Assembly: GCF_005503145.1 (NCBI RefSeq)
Contig: NZ_SCNV01000005.1
Span: 186,001-250,000, forward strand
Reading direction: 5' to 3'
Length of the DNA: 64,000 nucleotides
Origin: Burkholderia sp. 4M9327F10
GTDB taxonomy: Bacteria > Pseudomonadota > Gammaproteobacteria > Burkholderiales > Burkholderiaceae
Numbering within the stretch: the first letter of the stretch is position 1; each line of letters starts with the position of its first letter. Below the pieces are notes generated by a model. The model saw only the letters and a list, made by a program, of their open reading frames with translations. It had not been told where the DNA came from and made no database searches. Shown piece after piece: positions 15,963 through 24,556 of this stretch. The translations under genes were made by a program, and so were the position numbers.

Positions 15963-16562
15963 ATGGATCTTCCAAATCGAAACAAGTCCGTCGCCGAACT
16001 GCGCAAGGACAACAACAAGCTGATCACCGCCGTGATGTGCATTGCCATCGCGGCGTTGCTCATCGCCGCAAAGTCTTTCTTCCAGTCTGACGTTGTTATC
16101 AATCAGGTTCCCGGCATGCCGGACGGCGCGAAGATCGAACGGAATGGTATGGACGCCGGCGCGATGCAGGCATACGCGTACGCCGTTACGAATGCGCTGG
16201 CGTCAATCAATCCGAGCAATGGCGATAGCGTGAAGAAGTTCGTTCAGCCATTTCTGTCGCCGGCCTGTTTCACCAAAGTCAGTCAGGCGATCGATAACAA
16301 GGTCGCGTTGCTCAGCTCGCAGCACGAACTCGGCAGTTACTACTTCGTTCTTCGCGGTTTTGAGGCTGACCAGAAGCTTGGCCGGGTCTTCGTGAAGGGA
16401 GAGCTACATACGGTCAATGCCGCGAAAGATACCTCCGAGCCCTACGTTTTCGAATATCCGGTGCATTTCGCCAACTACCAGATGATCTTCGACGACGTCA
16501 CCTCCTACTCCGGTGACAGGGTGCACAACTCAACTTGGATCCAGGCGCAACAGAAGAAATGA
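15963..16562 (+). CDS. traE: Pilus assembly protein TraE (VirB5/VirB8-like), 199 aa
   Basis: N-terminal cytoplasmic stretch, one membrane helix (residues 22-42) and a periplasmic domain, as in F TraE (188 aa), an inner-membrane scaffold related to VirB8. Located between traL and traK; the stop overlaps the traK start (ATGATG over TGA), indicating translational coupling. Confidence 0.85.
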   Translation: MDLPNRNKSVAELRKDNNKLITAVMCIAIAALLIAAKSFFQSDVVINQVPGMPDGAKIERNGMDAGAMQAYAYAVTNALASINPSNGDSVKKFVQPFLSPACFTKVSQAIDNKVALLSSQHELGSYYFVLRGFEADQKLGRVFVKGELHTVNAAKDTSEPYVFEYPVHFANYQMIFDDVTSYSGDRVHNSTWIQAQQKK

Positions 16563-17509
16563 TGCAGACAACGAACCGTTATCTGGCCGCGCTGCTAACC
16601 GCGTCGATCGGCCTTTCAGTTGCCGGCGCTGCCCAAGCAGACAGTGCCCCCGCCGCTGTTGATTTTGGCCAACCGGCCCCGACCGCACCCAAGAGTGCCG
16701 ATGTCAAGCGCAAGGTCGTGCATACAGTCCACCAGAAGGCGCGTGACCCGCTCGCCGTCGATCCTAGCGTTGCGGTGAAAGCGACCGCGCCGAAAGAGAT
16801 CGATCTGCCGGGCGTGCTCAAGGTGCCCGGTGAGAGCATGGACGTGCCCGATCCGACCAAGGCGCGAAGGATCGCATGGACAAACGGCGGCTCGCAGACC
16901 GTTTACATGAGCATCAACGAGCCCAACCGCATCCAGTTGCCATTCAAGAACCCTTATATCGTTCAAACCAGCGATGTGAAGGTCGATCACCGCCCGGCAA
17001 GTAACAACATCTACGTGTACTGGCCGCAGTTGCCGGCGCAGGCGCGGCAGTTGTTCATCGAGCCGCCGGACGGTGGCCCGACGCTCGGCCTCGAGCTGGT
17101 TCCGAAAGACATTCCGGGCCAGACCGTGATCGTGACGGACGACACCGGAATTGTGTCCGGACATCGGAAGCCGGCATCGAGCAGCAGCGACTACATCAGC
17201 CACGTGCAGGACGTCATGGCGACGATCGCGCTCGGCCATGCACCGGACGGATATTCACAGGTCGACGTGAATCTGCCGCCTATCGCCATGGATGGCCTGG
17301 CTGTCACCGTTGACGAACGTTATAGCGATCGCGACGGCGATATCTTCGTCTACAGCGTTCGCAATCCAGGGCAATCCCGTGCGCTTCTGAGGGAGCAGGA
17401 ATTCGACGGGGCGAACGTGCTTGCCGTTTCGATTTTCCCCAAGCCGCTCCTGCAGCCCGGCGAGAGAACGAAAGTCATTGTGCTTGCCCGCAAGCGTGAG
17501 GAACAGTAA
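16559..17509 (+). CDS. traK: TraK secretin-like channel protein (VirB9-like), 316 aa
   Basis: Two adjacent ATGs can start it; a signal peptide (about 1-24) and a Pro/Lys linker precede the TraK/VirB9-type domain with repeated beta-strands. In F, TraK is the periplasmic ring component binding TraB and TraV. Longer than F TraK (242 aa) mainly in the N-terminal linker. Confidence 0.87.
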   Translation: MMQTTNRYLAALLTASIGLSVAGAAQADSAPAAVDFGQPAPTAPKSADVKRKVVHTVHQKARDPLAVDPSVAVKATAPKEIDLPGVLKVPGESMDVPDPTKARRIAWTNGGSQTVYMSINEPNRIQLPFKNPYIVQTSDVKVDHRPASNNIYVYWPQLPAQARQLFIEPPDGGPTLGLELVPKDIPGQTVIVTDDTGIVSGHRKPASSSSDYISHVQDVMATIALGHAPDGYSQVDVNLPPIAMDGLAVTVDERYSDRDGDIFVYSVRNPGQSRALLREQEFDGANVLAVSIFPKPLLQPGERTKVIVLARKREEQ

Positions 17510-17511
17510 GC

Positions 17512-18849
17512 ATGGAAATGCCATCATTCATTGTGCAGAAGCGGCAGGAATGGGACGACATGGATCCCAAGTTCCGCTACCTGCTGATCGGCGTTACCGT
17601 CATCGGTACGGCCTTCATCATCTATCAGCGCATTATCCATCAGGCCCCTGCACCTTCGACCGCTGCCGCATTGCCCGCGCAGGTAGTGCCGGCGACTGCA
17701 GCCACTCCCGGCACGCCTGCACCGCAGCAACCGGGGTTTAACCAGAACATCAGCGTTCTGCCTACGTCTCCGCGGAATCAGGGGCTGGAGGATCTGACGA
17801 CGCAGATCGATTCGCTCAAGCAGCAGGTGGCGGCATTGCAGCGCGGACAAGGCACGGGCAACGCGGGTGGCGGTTCGACGGGATACGTGCGTGTCGTCAG
17901 CCAGCCAACGAACGCCGCGGCTCCTGCTGCGGCAAGCGGCGCCGACACAGCATCGAACAACGGCCTTGGCAAGGATCTGCCCGCATCTGTGAGCTTCGAC
18001 CAGCCCGGGTCGCGTGCTGGCAAAGCCGGGGCCGGTTCGCCGGACGGAGCCGCCGCACCGATGGACCCGCCTGTGCCCGTAGCGCCGGCACGTCCGATGA
18101 TGGTCTCTGATCCGGTCCAAAAAATGTCGTCGGCTGACGATGCCAACCGTCGCCCCGATCTCGTTCTACCGATGTACACGGGCGTTGAGGCAGTCATGCT
18201 CTCTGGCATCAACGCTCGCCCGAGCGGATCGAGTGGCGGAGCGGTCGGCAGCGTGACCTCGGCGATCGACGTCGGCGCACCGTTCGTTTCGCGCGTGAAG
18301 GGCGTTGCGATCATGCCTAATTCCTGGAAGGCATCAGATCTCGAAAACTGCTTCATCGGTGGTTCCGCCACAGCTGTTCTGAGCGCCGAGCGGGCGTACG
18401 GCATTGCGGACCACATTAGCTGCATTTTCAAGAACGGCGATGTCTACGAAGCGCCGATGAAGGCGTACGCGCTGGATGTGGACGGCACCCTCGGTCTCGC
18501 TGGCAAAGTGGTCAACAAACAGGGGGCCATGCTGATGCAGGCGGCGCTAACCGGCGTGGCCGCCGGTCTCGGCTCAGCACTCTCACCTAGCTCGGTGCCT
18601 TCGTATAACACCAATGTTGGCAGCGGTTCGGAACAGAGCTTCACCTATCCGAGCCCGAGCTATCTGGCCGGCACTGCAGTTGGGCAAGGCATTAACCACG
18701 CCGCAACCGAGCTTTCGCAGTTTTACCTCAATTTCGCCAAAGAGACCTTCCCCGTCGTGGAGGTTACCGCGGGCACGCGTGTGACGTGGATCCTGAAGGA
18801 AGACATCGTACTGAAGAAGCGGACCCCAAAGAAGGACACTGACCAATGA
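17512..18849 (+). CDS. traB: TraB channel core protein (VirB10-like), 445 aa
   Basis: Cytoplasmic N-terminus, membrane helix (about residues 24-41), Pro-rich linker, a predicted coiled coil (about 88-112, L-T-T-Q-I-D-S-L-K-Q-Q-V) and a C-terminal VirB10-type beta-barrel domain (about 210-430) with the W-K-A-S-D-L-E-N-C-F-I-G-G block. TraB spans the envelope and links inner and outer membrane rings. The stop overlaps traV. Confidence 0.9.
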   Translation: MEMPSFIVQKRQEWDDMDPKFRYLLIGVTVIGTAFIIYQRIIHQAPAPSTAAALPAQVVPATAATPGTPAPQQPGFNQNISVLPTSPRNQGLEDLTTQIDSLKQQVAALQRGQGTGNAGGGSTGYVRVVSQPTNAAAPAAASGADTASNNGLGKDLPASVSFDQPGSRAGKAGAGSPDGAAAPMDPPVPVAPARPMMVSDPVQKMSSADDANRRPDLVLPMYTGVEAVMLSGINARPSGSSGGAVGSVTSAIDVGAPFVSRVKGVAIMPNSWKASDLENCFIGGSATAVLSAERAYGIADHISCIFKNGDVYEAPMKAYALDVDGTLGLAGKVVNKQGAMLMQAALTGVAAGLGSALSPSSVPSYNTNVGSGSEQSFTYPSPSYLAGTAVGQGINHAATELSQFYLNFAKETFPVVEVTAGTRVTWILKEDIVLKKRTPKKDTDQ

Positions 18850-19529
18850 AGCAGATACGCCGTTCCAACATCCTGACCGCAACAGTGGCCGCTTGCCTGC
18901 TCGTGGCGCTCTCCGGCTGTTCGACAGCCTTTAACCCGATTGGGTCGAACTCGTACGACTGCAACCGCAAGCAAGACCCCAGCAGTAAGTACTGCCACAG
19001 CTTCAAGGCCGTGGAGTCTTCCACGAACGGAGAACTCCCCGACAGCCGGTTCGACGCCGAGCTGAAGTTCAGCCAGTACGACAAGGACACCGAGATCGCC
19101 CCCGTGGGCGACAAGTCACATACGGGCATGAAGTCCGGTGGTGGCGAAGCACTCGTCATGGGTTCAGGTTCGCTTCCGCTACTCGGCGGCGCCGATCCCG
19201 CGCCGCAAGACGGAGCCCCGGTTCGCCAAGGCCCGGTCGTACAGCGAACGTGGATCAAGCACTTCGTTGACGACAGCGACATGTTGACCAGCGACATGAC
19301 CGTCTACAAAGAGATCGTGCCGACCCGTTGGGCTGGATTCGATGGCGGCAATCCCGCCGGCGGCACGCAAGGCAACTACCCCCACAAGATCGCAGAGACA
19401 AAGATTGTTGCCGATACGAAGGCCGCGCCCGATCCGTCTCCGCGTACCGATTTCATCCAGCCGGGCGGTCAAACGTCGGCTGGTGAAAGTAGCCCAGGCA
19501 CCTCAATGCCGAATTCAATGCCACAGTAA
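18846..19529 (+). CDS. traV: TraV outer-membrane lipoprotein (VirB7-like), 227 aa
   Basis: Lipobox L-S-G-C with Cys25, then S-Y-D-C ... K-Y-C near residues 40-58, the cysteine pattern of TraV. It anchors the TraK/TraB ring to the outer membrane. F TraV is 171 aa; the extra C-terminal part is Pro/Gly-rich. Starts inside the traB stop. Confidence 0.86.
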   Translation: MKQIRRSNILTATVAACLLVALSGCSTAFNPIGSNSYDCNRKQDPSSKYCHSFKAVESSTNGELPDSRFDAELKFSQYDKDTEIAPVGDKSHTGMKSGGGEALVMGSGSLPLLGGADPAPQDGAPVRQGPVVQRTWIKHFVDDSDMLTSDMTVYKEIVPTRWAGFDGGNPAGGTQGNYPHKIAETKIVADTKAAPDPSPRTDFIQPGGQTSAGESSPGTSMPNSMPQ

Positions 19530-19544
19530 TAAGAGAGGAAACCA

Positions 19545-19937
19545 ATGAAACAACAAGCCGCAGTAAGTCCGCTGACCACGTCTGTCCGCCCGTTTCGTCC
19601 CGCTGCTGTCATCGTTCTTGCCATGGGCGCAATGCTCATTTCGGTTGGCGCGCTGAACGGCGGTACGGCACTCGGGGCCAGCGCGTGGGACACACTCGTC
19701 TCAACCATCCAGAGCATGCTGGGCAGCACGCTGGTGATGGCACTCGTGCTTCTTTCGTTGATCGTAACGATCTGGCAGCTGGCACACGGTCAAGGTTATC
19801 GAAACCTGACGGTTGTGCTGGGCATCCTCGCCGTTGCCCTCATCGGGCCGTCCCTTATGACCACGGTCGCGACGGCTACTGGCGTGCCTTCGACTGTCGA
19901 CCAGGTGCAAATGAGCACCTTCGATCTCGCGCATTAA
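19545..19937 (+). CDS. traA: Probable pilin TraA (VirB2-like), 130 aa
   Basis: Basic N-terminal leader, then two long hydrophobic helices (about residues 21-45 and 60-80) and a third near 85-105, with small residues (G, A, S) as in F-type pilins. Its place right after traV matches SXT-type operons, where traA follows traV. Strong ribosome site (AGAGAGGAAA). Two hairpins follow it before traC, as expected for a subunit needed in excess. No sequence signature proves it, so other small membrane proteins remain possible. Confidence 0.65.
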   Translation: MKQQAAVSPLTTSVRPFRPAAVIVLAMGAMLISVGALNGGTALGASAWDTLVSTIQSMLGSTLVMALVLLSLIVTIWQLAHGQGYRNLTVVLGILAVALIGPSLMTTVATATGVPSTVDQVQMSTFDLAH

Positions 19938-19945
19938 AACCCCGC

Positions 19946-20004
19946 GGCCTTTCGCATGCGAAAGGCCTTCAAAGCGCGGCGTGAGCCTTCCTGGTCACGC
20001 CGCG
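19946..20004 (+). promoter_or_regulatory. Tandem hairpins between pilin gene and traC
   Basis: First hairpin: perfect 22-base palindrome (arm GGCCTTTCGCA, 19946-19967) with the TTCGCATGCGAA core seen elsewhere. Second: CGCGGCGTGA (19975-19984) pairs with TCACGCCGCG (19995-20004) around a 10-base loop. Neither has a T-run. They could stabilise the upstream pilin mRNA or reduce read-through into traC. Confidence 0.6.
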
Positions 20005-20031
20005 TTCCGCTGACGCCGAGAGAGATTCACC

Positions 20032-22611
20032 TTGACTGCTACCACCCAAAAGCTGCAAAAGAGACCGGCCAGTGACATGGTCAATCTCGAGACCTACACC
20101 TCCGATACGAACCTTGTCATCAGCAAGGCGGAAGCGGAGAAGCCCTATGTGGGCGCGGTCTATCGGATGACGCCTCTCGCCGGCGGCGGTGGAGAGTTCA
20201 GCACGGTTGTGCAAAACATCTTCAAGGCCGTTCCGGATGACTCTGTTATTCAGGTTAGTCTCGTCGTCCATCCCGACCATGAAGCCCCGGAAACCTTCGC
20301 CAAAGGGAAGCTCTACGGTGGCCACGTCGTTCAGGATCTGATCGGCCGCCACAAGAAGCTGTTACAGTCGGCTCTGACGACTGGATCGCTCGTGGACATG
20401 CCGATCCTCAACAAGCGTACCGTCGTTATCTCACTCGCATTTCCGAGCCGCAAGGTCGACAGCGACGTACTGGAAAACGCGGAACATCTGCACAACGAGT
20501 TCTATGCGAATCTGAAAGATTGTGGCTTCTATGACGCCGAAGTTCTGAGTGCGCCCAAGCTCGTAGGGGTGTACCGACTGTTCGCCGATATCTTCGAACC
20601 GCAGACCGAGGTCGCACTCGACCAGCTCGTTGATCTGAAGTACCAGATCTACGGCCCTGACCAGAATTTTGATTTCCGGGATTCCCGTGTGGGAATCTTC
20701 AATGAGAAGACCTACTGCACGGTTGTGACCTGTAAGTCATACCCGGAAAAGCCATTCCACGGGATCATGAATCTCGTCAGCGGTGCCCCCTTCAATAGCG
20801 GCACGACCAAGGAAGGCGGCGGTAAGCGTATCGACACACCGTATATCCTCACCACAACCGTGCGCGTCGCGAGCCAACGCAAGGAATGGACTCGCATGGA
20901 AAGCGCGATCAAGTCGCGCACCGCAACGCAAAACTTCCCGGTGAAGCTGGGCGTCGAAGACGCGGCCGCCAAGCTGAACGATCTCCTCGAGCTGAAGAAG
21001 CAGGCGGCCGAGGACGGCAACAAATTCGTTTACGCGTCCACCAACGTGTTCCTGTTCGGCAGGAAGCGTGAAGACGCAGTTCGCGCAGCTGCAACGGTTA
21101 AGGGGACGTTGAACAAGCTCGGTTTTGACGCGCGGGAAGTAGTAGGGAATGGGCTCGTGCGCTGGGCACAGTCACTGCCGCTGAATTTCTCGTCGGCTAT
21201 CGCCAATAAGGTCGATGGCGAAGCGGTCATGGCTGCATCCGAGGTCGGGTGCCTCCTGCCGGTTTATGGCGACGCTCTTGGCAACGTCAACAATCGTTTT
21301 CCTACGACCGGCGCGTCCTACATTACGCGACGGGGCAGCGCCCATTATTTTGACCCCTTCGTCAGCAACTCTAATTTCTGTGGCGTCATGGCAGCGGAAT
21401 CGGGTGCAGGCAAGTCCTTCAATCTGCAGTACATGATTGACTGTGACCTGGCTGAAGGCACGAACGTGGTCCTTTTCGACAATGGTCGAAGCTCCAAGAA
21501 GTATTGCTATTCGGTCGGCGGGGAGTTCAACGAGTTCGGCGGTGCATCGGGTTTCAGGCCGTCTCTCAATCCGTTTACTGGCCTGACCGATGACGAGTTC
21601 GATGAGCAGCAGGAGACGATTACCGCCCTGCTGACGATGATGGCGTACGACAACGAGGAACAGGACCGTGGCGCCCGTATTGCGGCCAACGAAGCCGTCA
21701 AGGCTGCGTGGGGTCAACAGGGCAACAAGGCAGAAATCGCGACGGTCATCGACTGCCTTGAGCGCATCGTTGCATCTGCCATCGAAAATCCCATGAGAAG
21801 CGAGCCGGTCACGGCAGCTTTGAACCTGATTCCACGTCTCAAGGCTTTCATCGAATCTCCGACCCGTGGAGTGTATTTCCGCGGGCCGAGCACGCTGAAC
21901 CCCAAAAAGCAGCTGACCGTTTTCGAACTGGCAAGCCTGGGCGACGACGATCACCTGAAGCGTTGCGTGCTGTTTTGCTGCCTGAACGTCTTGATGACCC
22001 GAATCCGGACGGTGCGAGGGCGCAAGCGGATCTATGTCGACGAAGCACAGGATCTGATCAAGGTCCCGTCTGCTGCCGACGCCCTGGAGGGGCTGTATCT
22101 GAAGGGGCGTAAGGAAGAGTTGGCGGTCTGGATCATTGTTCAGTCGCTCATGAAGGTTTCTATGTTCCCCGCCGGCTCGGTCATTCTGCGGCAGTCGGCA
22201 TGGAAGGTCATCATGGCTCAGAAGTCTGAAGAAATTGACGCTGTGATCGACCAGAAGGTGATGACCGCTTTTGCCGAGGATGCGTATTTCAACCGTCTGC
22301 TGCGGAGCGTCGAATCCAAGAAGGGATTCTGGAGCGAGATGCTCATCATGGGCGAGAAGACTTACGAGATCGCGCGTCTGTATGTCGACAAATTTACCGC
22401 GACCCTGTTTAGCTCCGAAGGCGATGACAAGGACGTCGTGTTCAAGCTCATGGAAGAGGGCATGGACGTGCTCGACGCAGTTGCGAAGGTCATGGGCGAT
22501 ACCAAGGCACGGCGCACGGAGTGGATGAAGAAAGCGCTCAACCTTTGGACCGATCACGACGGTCTTTCGCCGAGGGAAATCATTAACGAGATAACGGAGC
22601 TGCTCCAATGA
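20032..22611 (+). CDS. traC: TraC ATPase (VirB4-like), 859 aa
   Basis: Pilus-assembly ATPase at the inner membrane. Walker A is A-E-S-G-A-G-K-S (about residues 455-462) and Walker B is R-I-Y-V-D-E-A-Q-D (about 666-674), followed by the typical G-R-K-E-E-L-A-V-W-I-I-V-Q-S segment. Length agrees with F TraC (875 aa). TTG at 20032 is taken as start because GAGAGAG lies 6-12 bases upstream; the next ATG (20077) has no ribosome site. Overlaps trbI by 4 bases. Confidence 0.94.
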   Translation: MTATTQKLQKRPASDMVNLETYTSDTNLVISKAEAEKPYVGAVYRMTPLAGGGGEFSTVVQNIFKAVPDDSVIQVSLVVHPDHEAPETFAKGKLYGGHVVQDLIGRHKKLLQSALTTGSLVDMPILNKRTVVISLAFPSRKVDSDVLENAEHLHNEFYANLKDCGFYDAEVLSAPKLVGVYRLFADIFEPQTEVALDQLVDLKYQIYGPDQNFDFRDSRVGIFNEKTYCTVVTCKSYPEKPFHGIMNLVSGAPFNSGTTKEGGGKRIDTPYILTTTVRVASQRKEWTRMESAIKSRTATQNFPVKLGVEDAAAKLNDLLELKKQAAEDGNKFVYASTNVFLFGRKREDAVRAAATVKGTLNKLGFDAREVVGNGLVRWAQSLPLNFSSAIANKVDGEAVMAASEVGCLLPVYGDALGNVNNRFPTTGASYITRRGSAHYFDPFVSNSNFCGVMAAESGAGKSFNLQYMIDCDLAEGTNVVLFDNGRSSKKYCYSVGGEFNEFGGASGFRPSLNPFTGLTDDEFDEQQETITALLTMMAYDNEEQDRGARIAANEAVKAAWGQQGNKAEIATVIDCLERIVASAIENPMRSEPVTAALNLIPRLKAFIESPTRGVYFRGPSTLNPKKQLTVFELASLGDDDHLKRCVLFCCLNVLMTRIRTVRGRKRIYVDEAQDLIKVPSAADALEGLYLKGRKEELAVWIIVQSLMKVSMFPAGSVILRQSAWKVIMAQKSEEIDAVIDQKVMTAFAEDAYFNRLLRSVESKKGFWSEMLIMGEKTYEIARLYVDKFTATLFSSEGDDKDVVFKLMEEGMDVLDAVAKVMGDTKARRTEWMKKALNLWTDHDGLSPREIINEITELLQ

Positions 22612-23027
22612 AGAACTACTTTACCGCCGGAGACCTTCCATACTCAGTCGCGATCATGCTGTGCCTCGCGACATATCTGATGGGTCACCAGGCCGCGACG
22701 CCGGCAAAGAACGTTGCGGTCGTGGAGAAGGGCGCTGTCATCCTCGAAGCGACACTCGACCGCCCGAACCTGTCGGAGGCGCAAATCAAGGCCCAGGTGA
22801 GCGAGCCGATCAAGGCAGTGCTACGCCGCTATCAGAAAAACGGCTACGTCGTCATCGACACCAGCCGCAATGACCAGGGCGAAATCACCGTGGCCGCGAT
22901 CCCGCCGAATACCATTGACATCACGAATGAACTGCGTACGGCCGTTCATCTTCCGATCCAGAAGCCTGCCCTGGCCGTGCCTCCAGCTGGGGCCTCCAAC
23001 GCGGCGGCCGTGGGCAATCATGAATAG
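22608..23027 (+). CDS. trbI: F-type TrbI-like inner-membrane protein, 139 aa
   Basis: One N-terminal membrane helix (about 12-28) and a periplasmic coiled region with L-S-E-A-Q-I-K-A-Q, R-R-Y-Q-K-N-G-Y-V-V-I-D and P-N-T-I-D-I-T-N-E, closely parallel to F TrbI (L-S-E-A-Q ... A-Y-Q-Q-K ... P-D-I-T). TrbI affects pilus retraction or outgrowth in F and sits directly after traC there too. Overlaps genes on both sides. Confidence 0.75.
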   Translation: MKNYFTAGDLPYSVAIMLCLATYLMGHQAATPAKNVAVVEKGAVILEATLDRPNLSEAQIKAQVSEPIKAVLRRYQKNGYVVIDTSRNDQGEITVAAIPPNTIDITNELRTAVHLPIQKPALAVPPAGASNAAAVGNHE

Positions 23028-23550
23028 CGCGGCACCCGTATCCGACGATGGGTCGAAGCGCAGCAACCAGCGCGGCAAATTCGCCGCGCTTTTTCTCGGT
23101 GTGCTTCTGCTCGTTGTCGGGTTCTGGTGCAAGCCGATCCTCACGCTCGGTTTCGATCCTCAAAGCGAGCGCTGCCTGCCTGACCTGCATCTTGCGCTGC
23201 TCGTTCACGAAGCTCCGCAGACCGTACACGACGGAGACCTCATTTTCTGGAAGCCTAGCGGCGCACTCGCTGGTTTCAAGGAACAGTTCATTCTCAAGGA
23301 AGTCGCCGGCGTTCCTGGGGACCACGTGACGATCAGGGACGGCAAGGTACAGATCAACGGGAAGACGGTGGTTCAGGGTTTTCCGCTTGCCCGCTTCTAT
23401 CACCGAAGCGCAAATGATTTCAATCGCGATGAAACCATTCCTGCAGGCGAGTTCTTTATGGTCGGCGTGCATCCGCTGTCGAACGACTCGCGCTATTGGG
23501 GCTATCTGGACGCGCACCAGATAGCCGGTTTTGCCTACAAACTTTTCTAA
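23020..23550 (+). CDS. S26-type signal peptidase (TraF/TrhF-like), 176 aa
   Basis: Cytoplasmic tail, membrane helix (about 20-44), then an S26 peptidase domain. The general-base Lys is in I-L-K-E-V-A-G-V-P-G-D (Lys93), with the usual V-P-G-D-H-V turn; the S-N-D-S-R-Y-W-G block near residue 155 matches box E (S-D-S-R-x-x-G). Where the nucleophilic Ser is expected (S-x-P-x-G in TraF of RP4) the sequence reads R-C-L-P-D, giving Cys52; Ser49 lies three residues upstream. It probably processes the pilin or another transfer protein. ATG at 23020 overlaps the previous stop. Confidence 0.82.
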   Translation: MNSAAPVSDDGSKRSNQRGKFAALFLGVLLLVVGFWCKPILTLGFDPQSERCLPDLHLALLVHEAPQTVHDGDLIFWKPSGALAGFKEQFILKEVAGVPGDHVTIRDGKVQINGKTVVQGFPLARFYHRSANDFNRDETIPAGEFFMVGVHPLSNDSRYWGYLDAHQIAGFAYKLF

Positions 23551-23560
23551 CGACTACGAC

Positions 23561-24547
23561 ATGCCCGGCCGCCGAAATACCGTTCTCGCCCTGCTGGTTG
23601 CCGTCAGTTCACTGGCGGCATCTGCCGTTGCGTTCGCGCAGCAAGTCGCTCCGCGCGGCGACGACTACGGCGACGCCTTTCTGAACTACGAACCCTACGT
23701 GACACCGGGCCAGAAACCCGACGCCGAACCCAAACCGGCGCCGCAGGCCGCAGCGCCGGCTCCTGCTTCCGCTGCCAAGCCGACCGGTAGCCAGACCGTC
23801 GACGTCGCTTTTCTGCGCAAGGTTTATCCAATGCTGGAAGAGCGCGCGATCAACGACCCGACTGACGCCAATGTTTCTGCCTACATGTACACCAAGCGCA
23901 TCGTCATGGATAAGGCTCAACGGTTCAGTGAGGCCGTTACGCGAGTGCTGCACGAGGATCCTGTGCTGGACGAAAACAATCGTGTCCCCTATGCGTCGAC
24001 GGGCGCGATCGCGGTACGAAACGCGGACTATCAAGCCCAGCAGAAGGCTGTTCAGGAGCTTTCTCAAGTTGGCGGTCTGGTCGTGTTCGTAGATGGCTCC
24101 TGTAGGTTCTGCGCGATGGAGCTGCCAGTGCTGGGGATGCTTAAAAATGGATTCGGCCTTGAGTACGTCGTGATATCGCTCGACGGCACAAAGCCCAAGG
24201 GATTCAAGGGCAACGTGATGCAGGACAACGGGCTGTTTCACAAGCTGAATCTCAAGCTCACTCCGTCTGTCGTTTTCGTTCCTCATCCCAAGGCTTATGA
24301 CGGCTCAACAGACCCGAACCGATATCTCGTCGTGTCGCAAGGCTTCTATGCGGAAGATGAACTGATCAAACAGATCGCTTATGCCGGTCACGATACGCGA
24401 CTGCTCAGCGCTGATGTCATGCGGGATTTGAGTGTGTGGGATCGTGGCGTAGCGACAAGCACCGACCTGCAAAACCTGAAGCTCGACCCGAACAAGCCGG
24501 ATACGTTCAGAGAAACCCTCCAACCTTACTTGCTCAAGCAGTACTAG
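23561..24547 (+). CDS. traF: Conjugal pilus assembly protein TraF, 328 aa
   Basis: Signal peptide (about 1-26), Pro/Ala-rich linker (50-75), helical region, then a thioredoxin-fold domain with C-R-F-C (181-184) after V-F-V-D-G-S. F TraF carries the same fold but usually lacks a working CxxC; here the pair is intact, suggesting redox activity. It precedes traH and traG as in F. ATG at 23561 is preferred over an upstream TTG that overlaps the peptidase gene. Confidence 0.88.
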   Translation: MPGRRNTVLALLVAVSSLAASAVAFAQQVAPRGDDYGDAFLNYEPYVTPGQKPDAEPKPAPQAAAPAPASAAKPTGSQTVDVAFLRKVYPMLEERAINDPTDANVSAYMYTKRIVMDKAQRFSEAVTRVLHEDPVLDENNRVPYASTGAIAVRNADYQAQQKAVQELSQVGGLVVFVDGSCRFCAMELPVLGMLKNGFGLEYVVISLDGTKPKGFKGNVMQDNGLFHKLNLKLTPSVVFVPHPKAYDGSTDPNRYLVVSQGFYAEDELIKQIAYAGHDTRLLSADVMRDLSVWDRGVATSTDLQNLKLDPNKPDTFRETLQPYLLKQY

Positions 24548-24556
24548 GAGTCGCCC

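Noticed and set aside
21172-22608. 478-codon minus-strand open frame
   Set aside because: Antisense shadow of traC.
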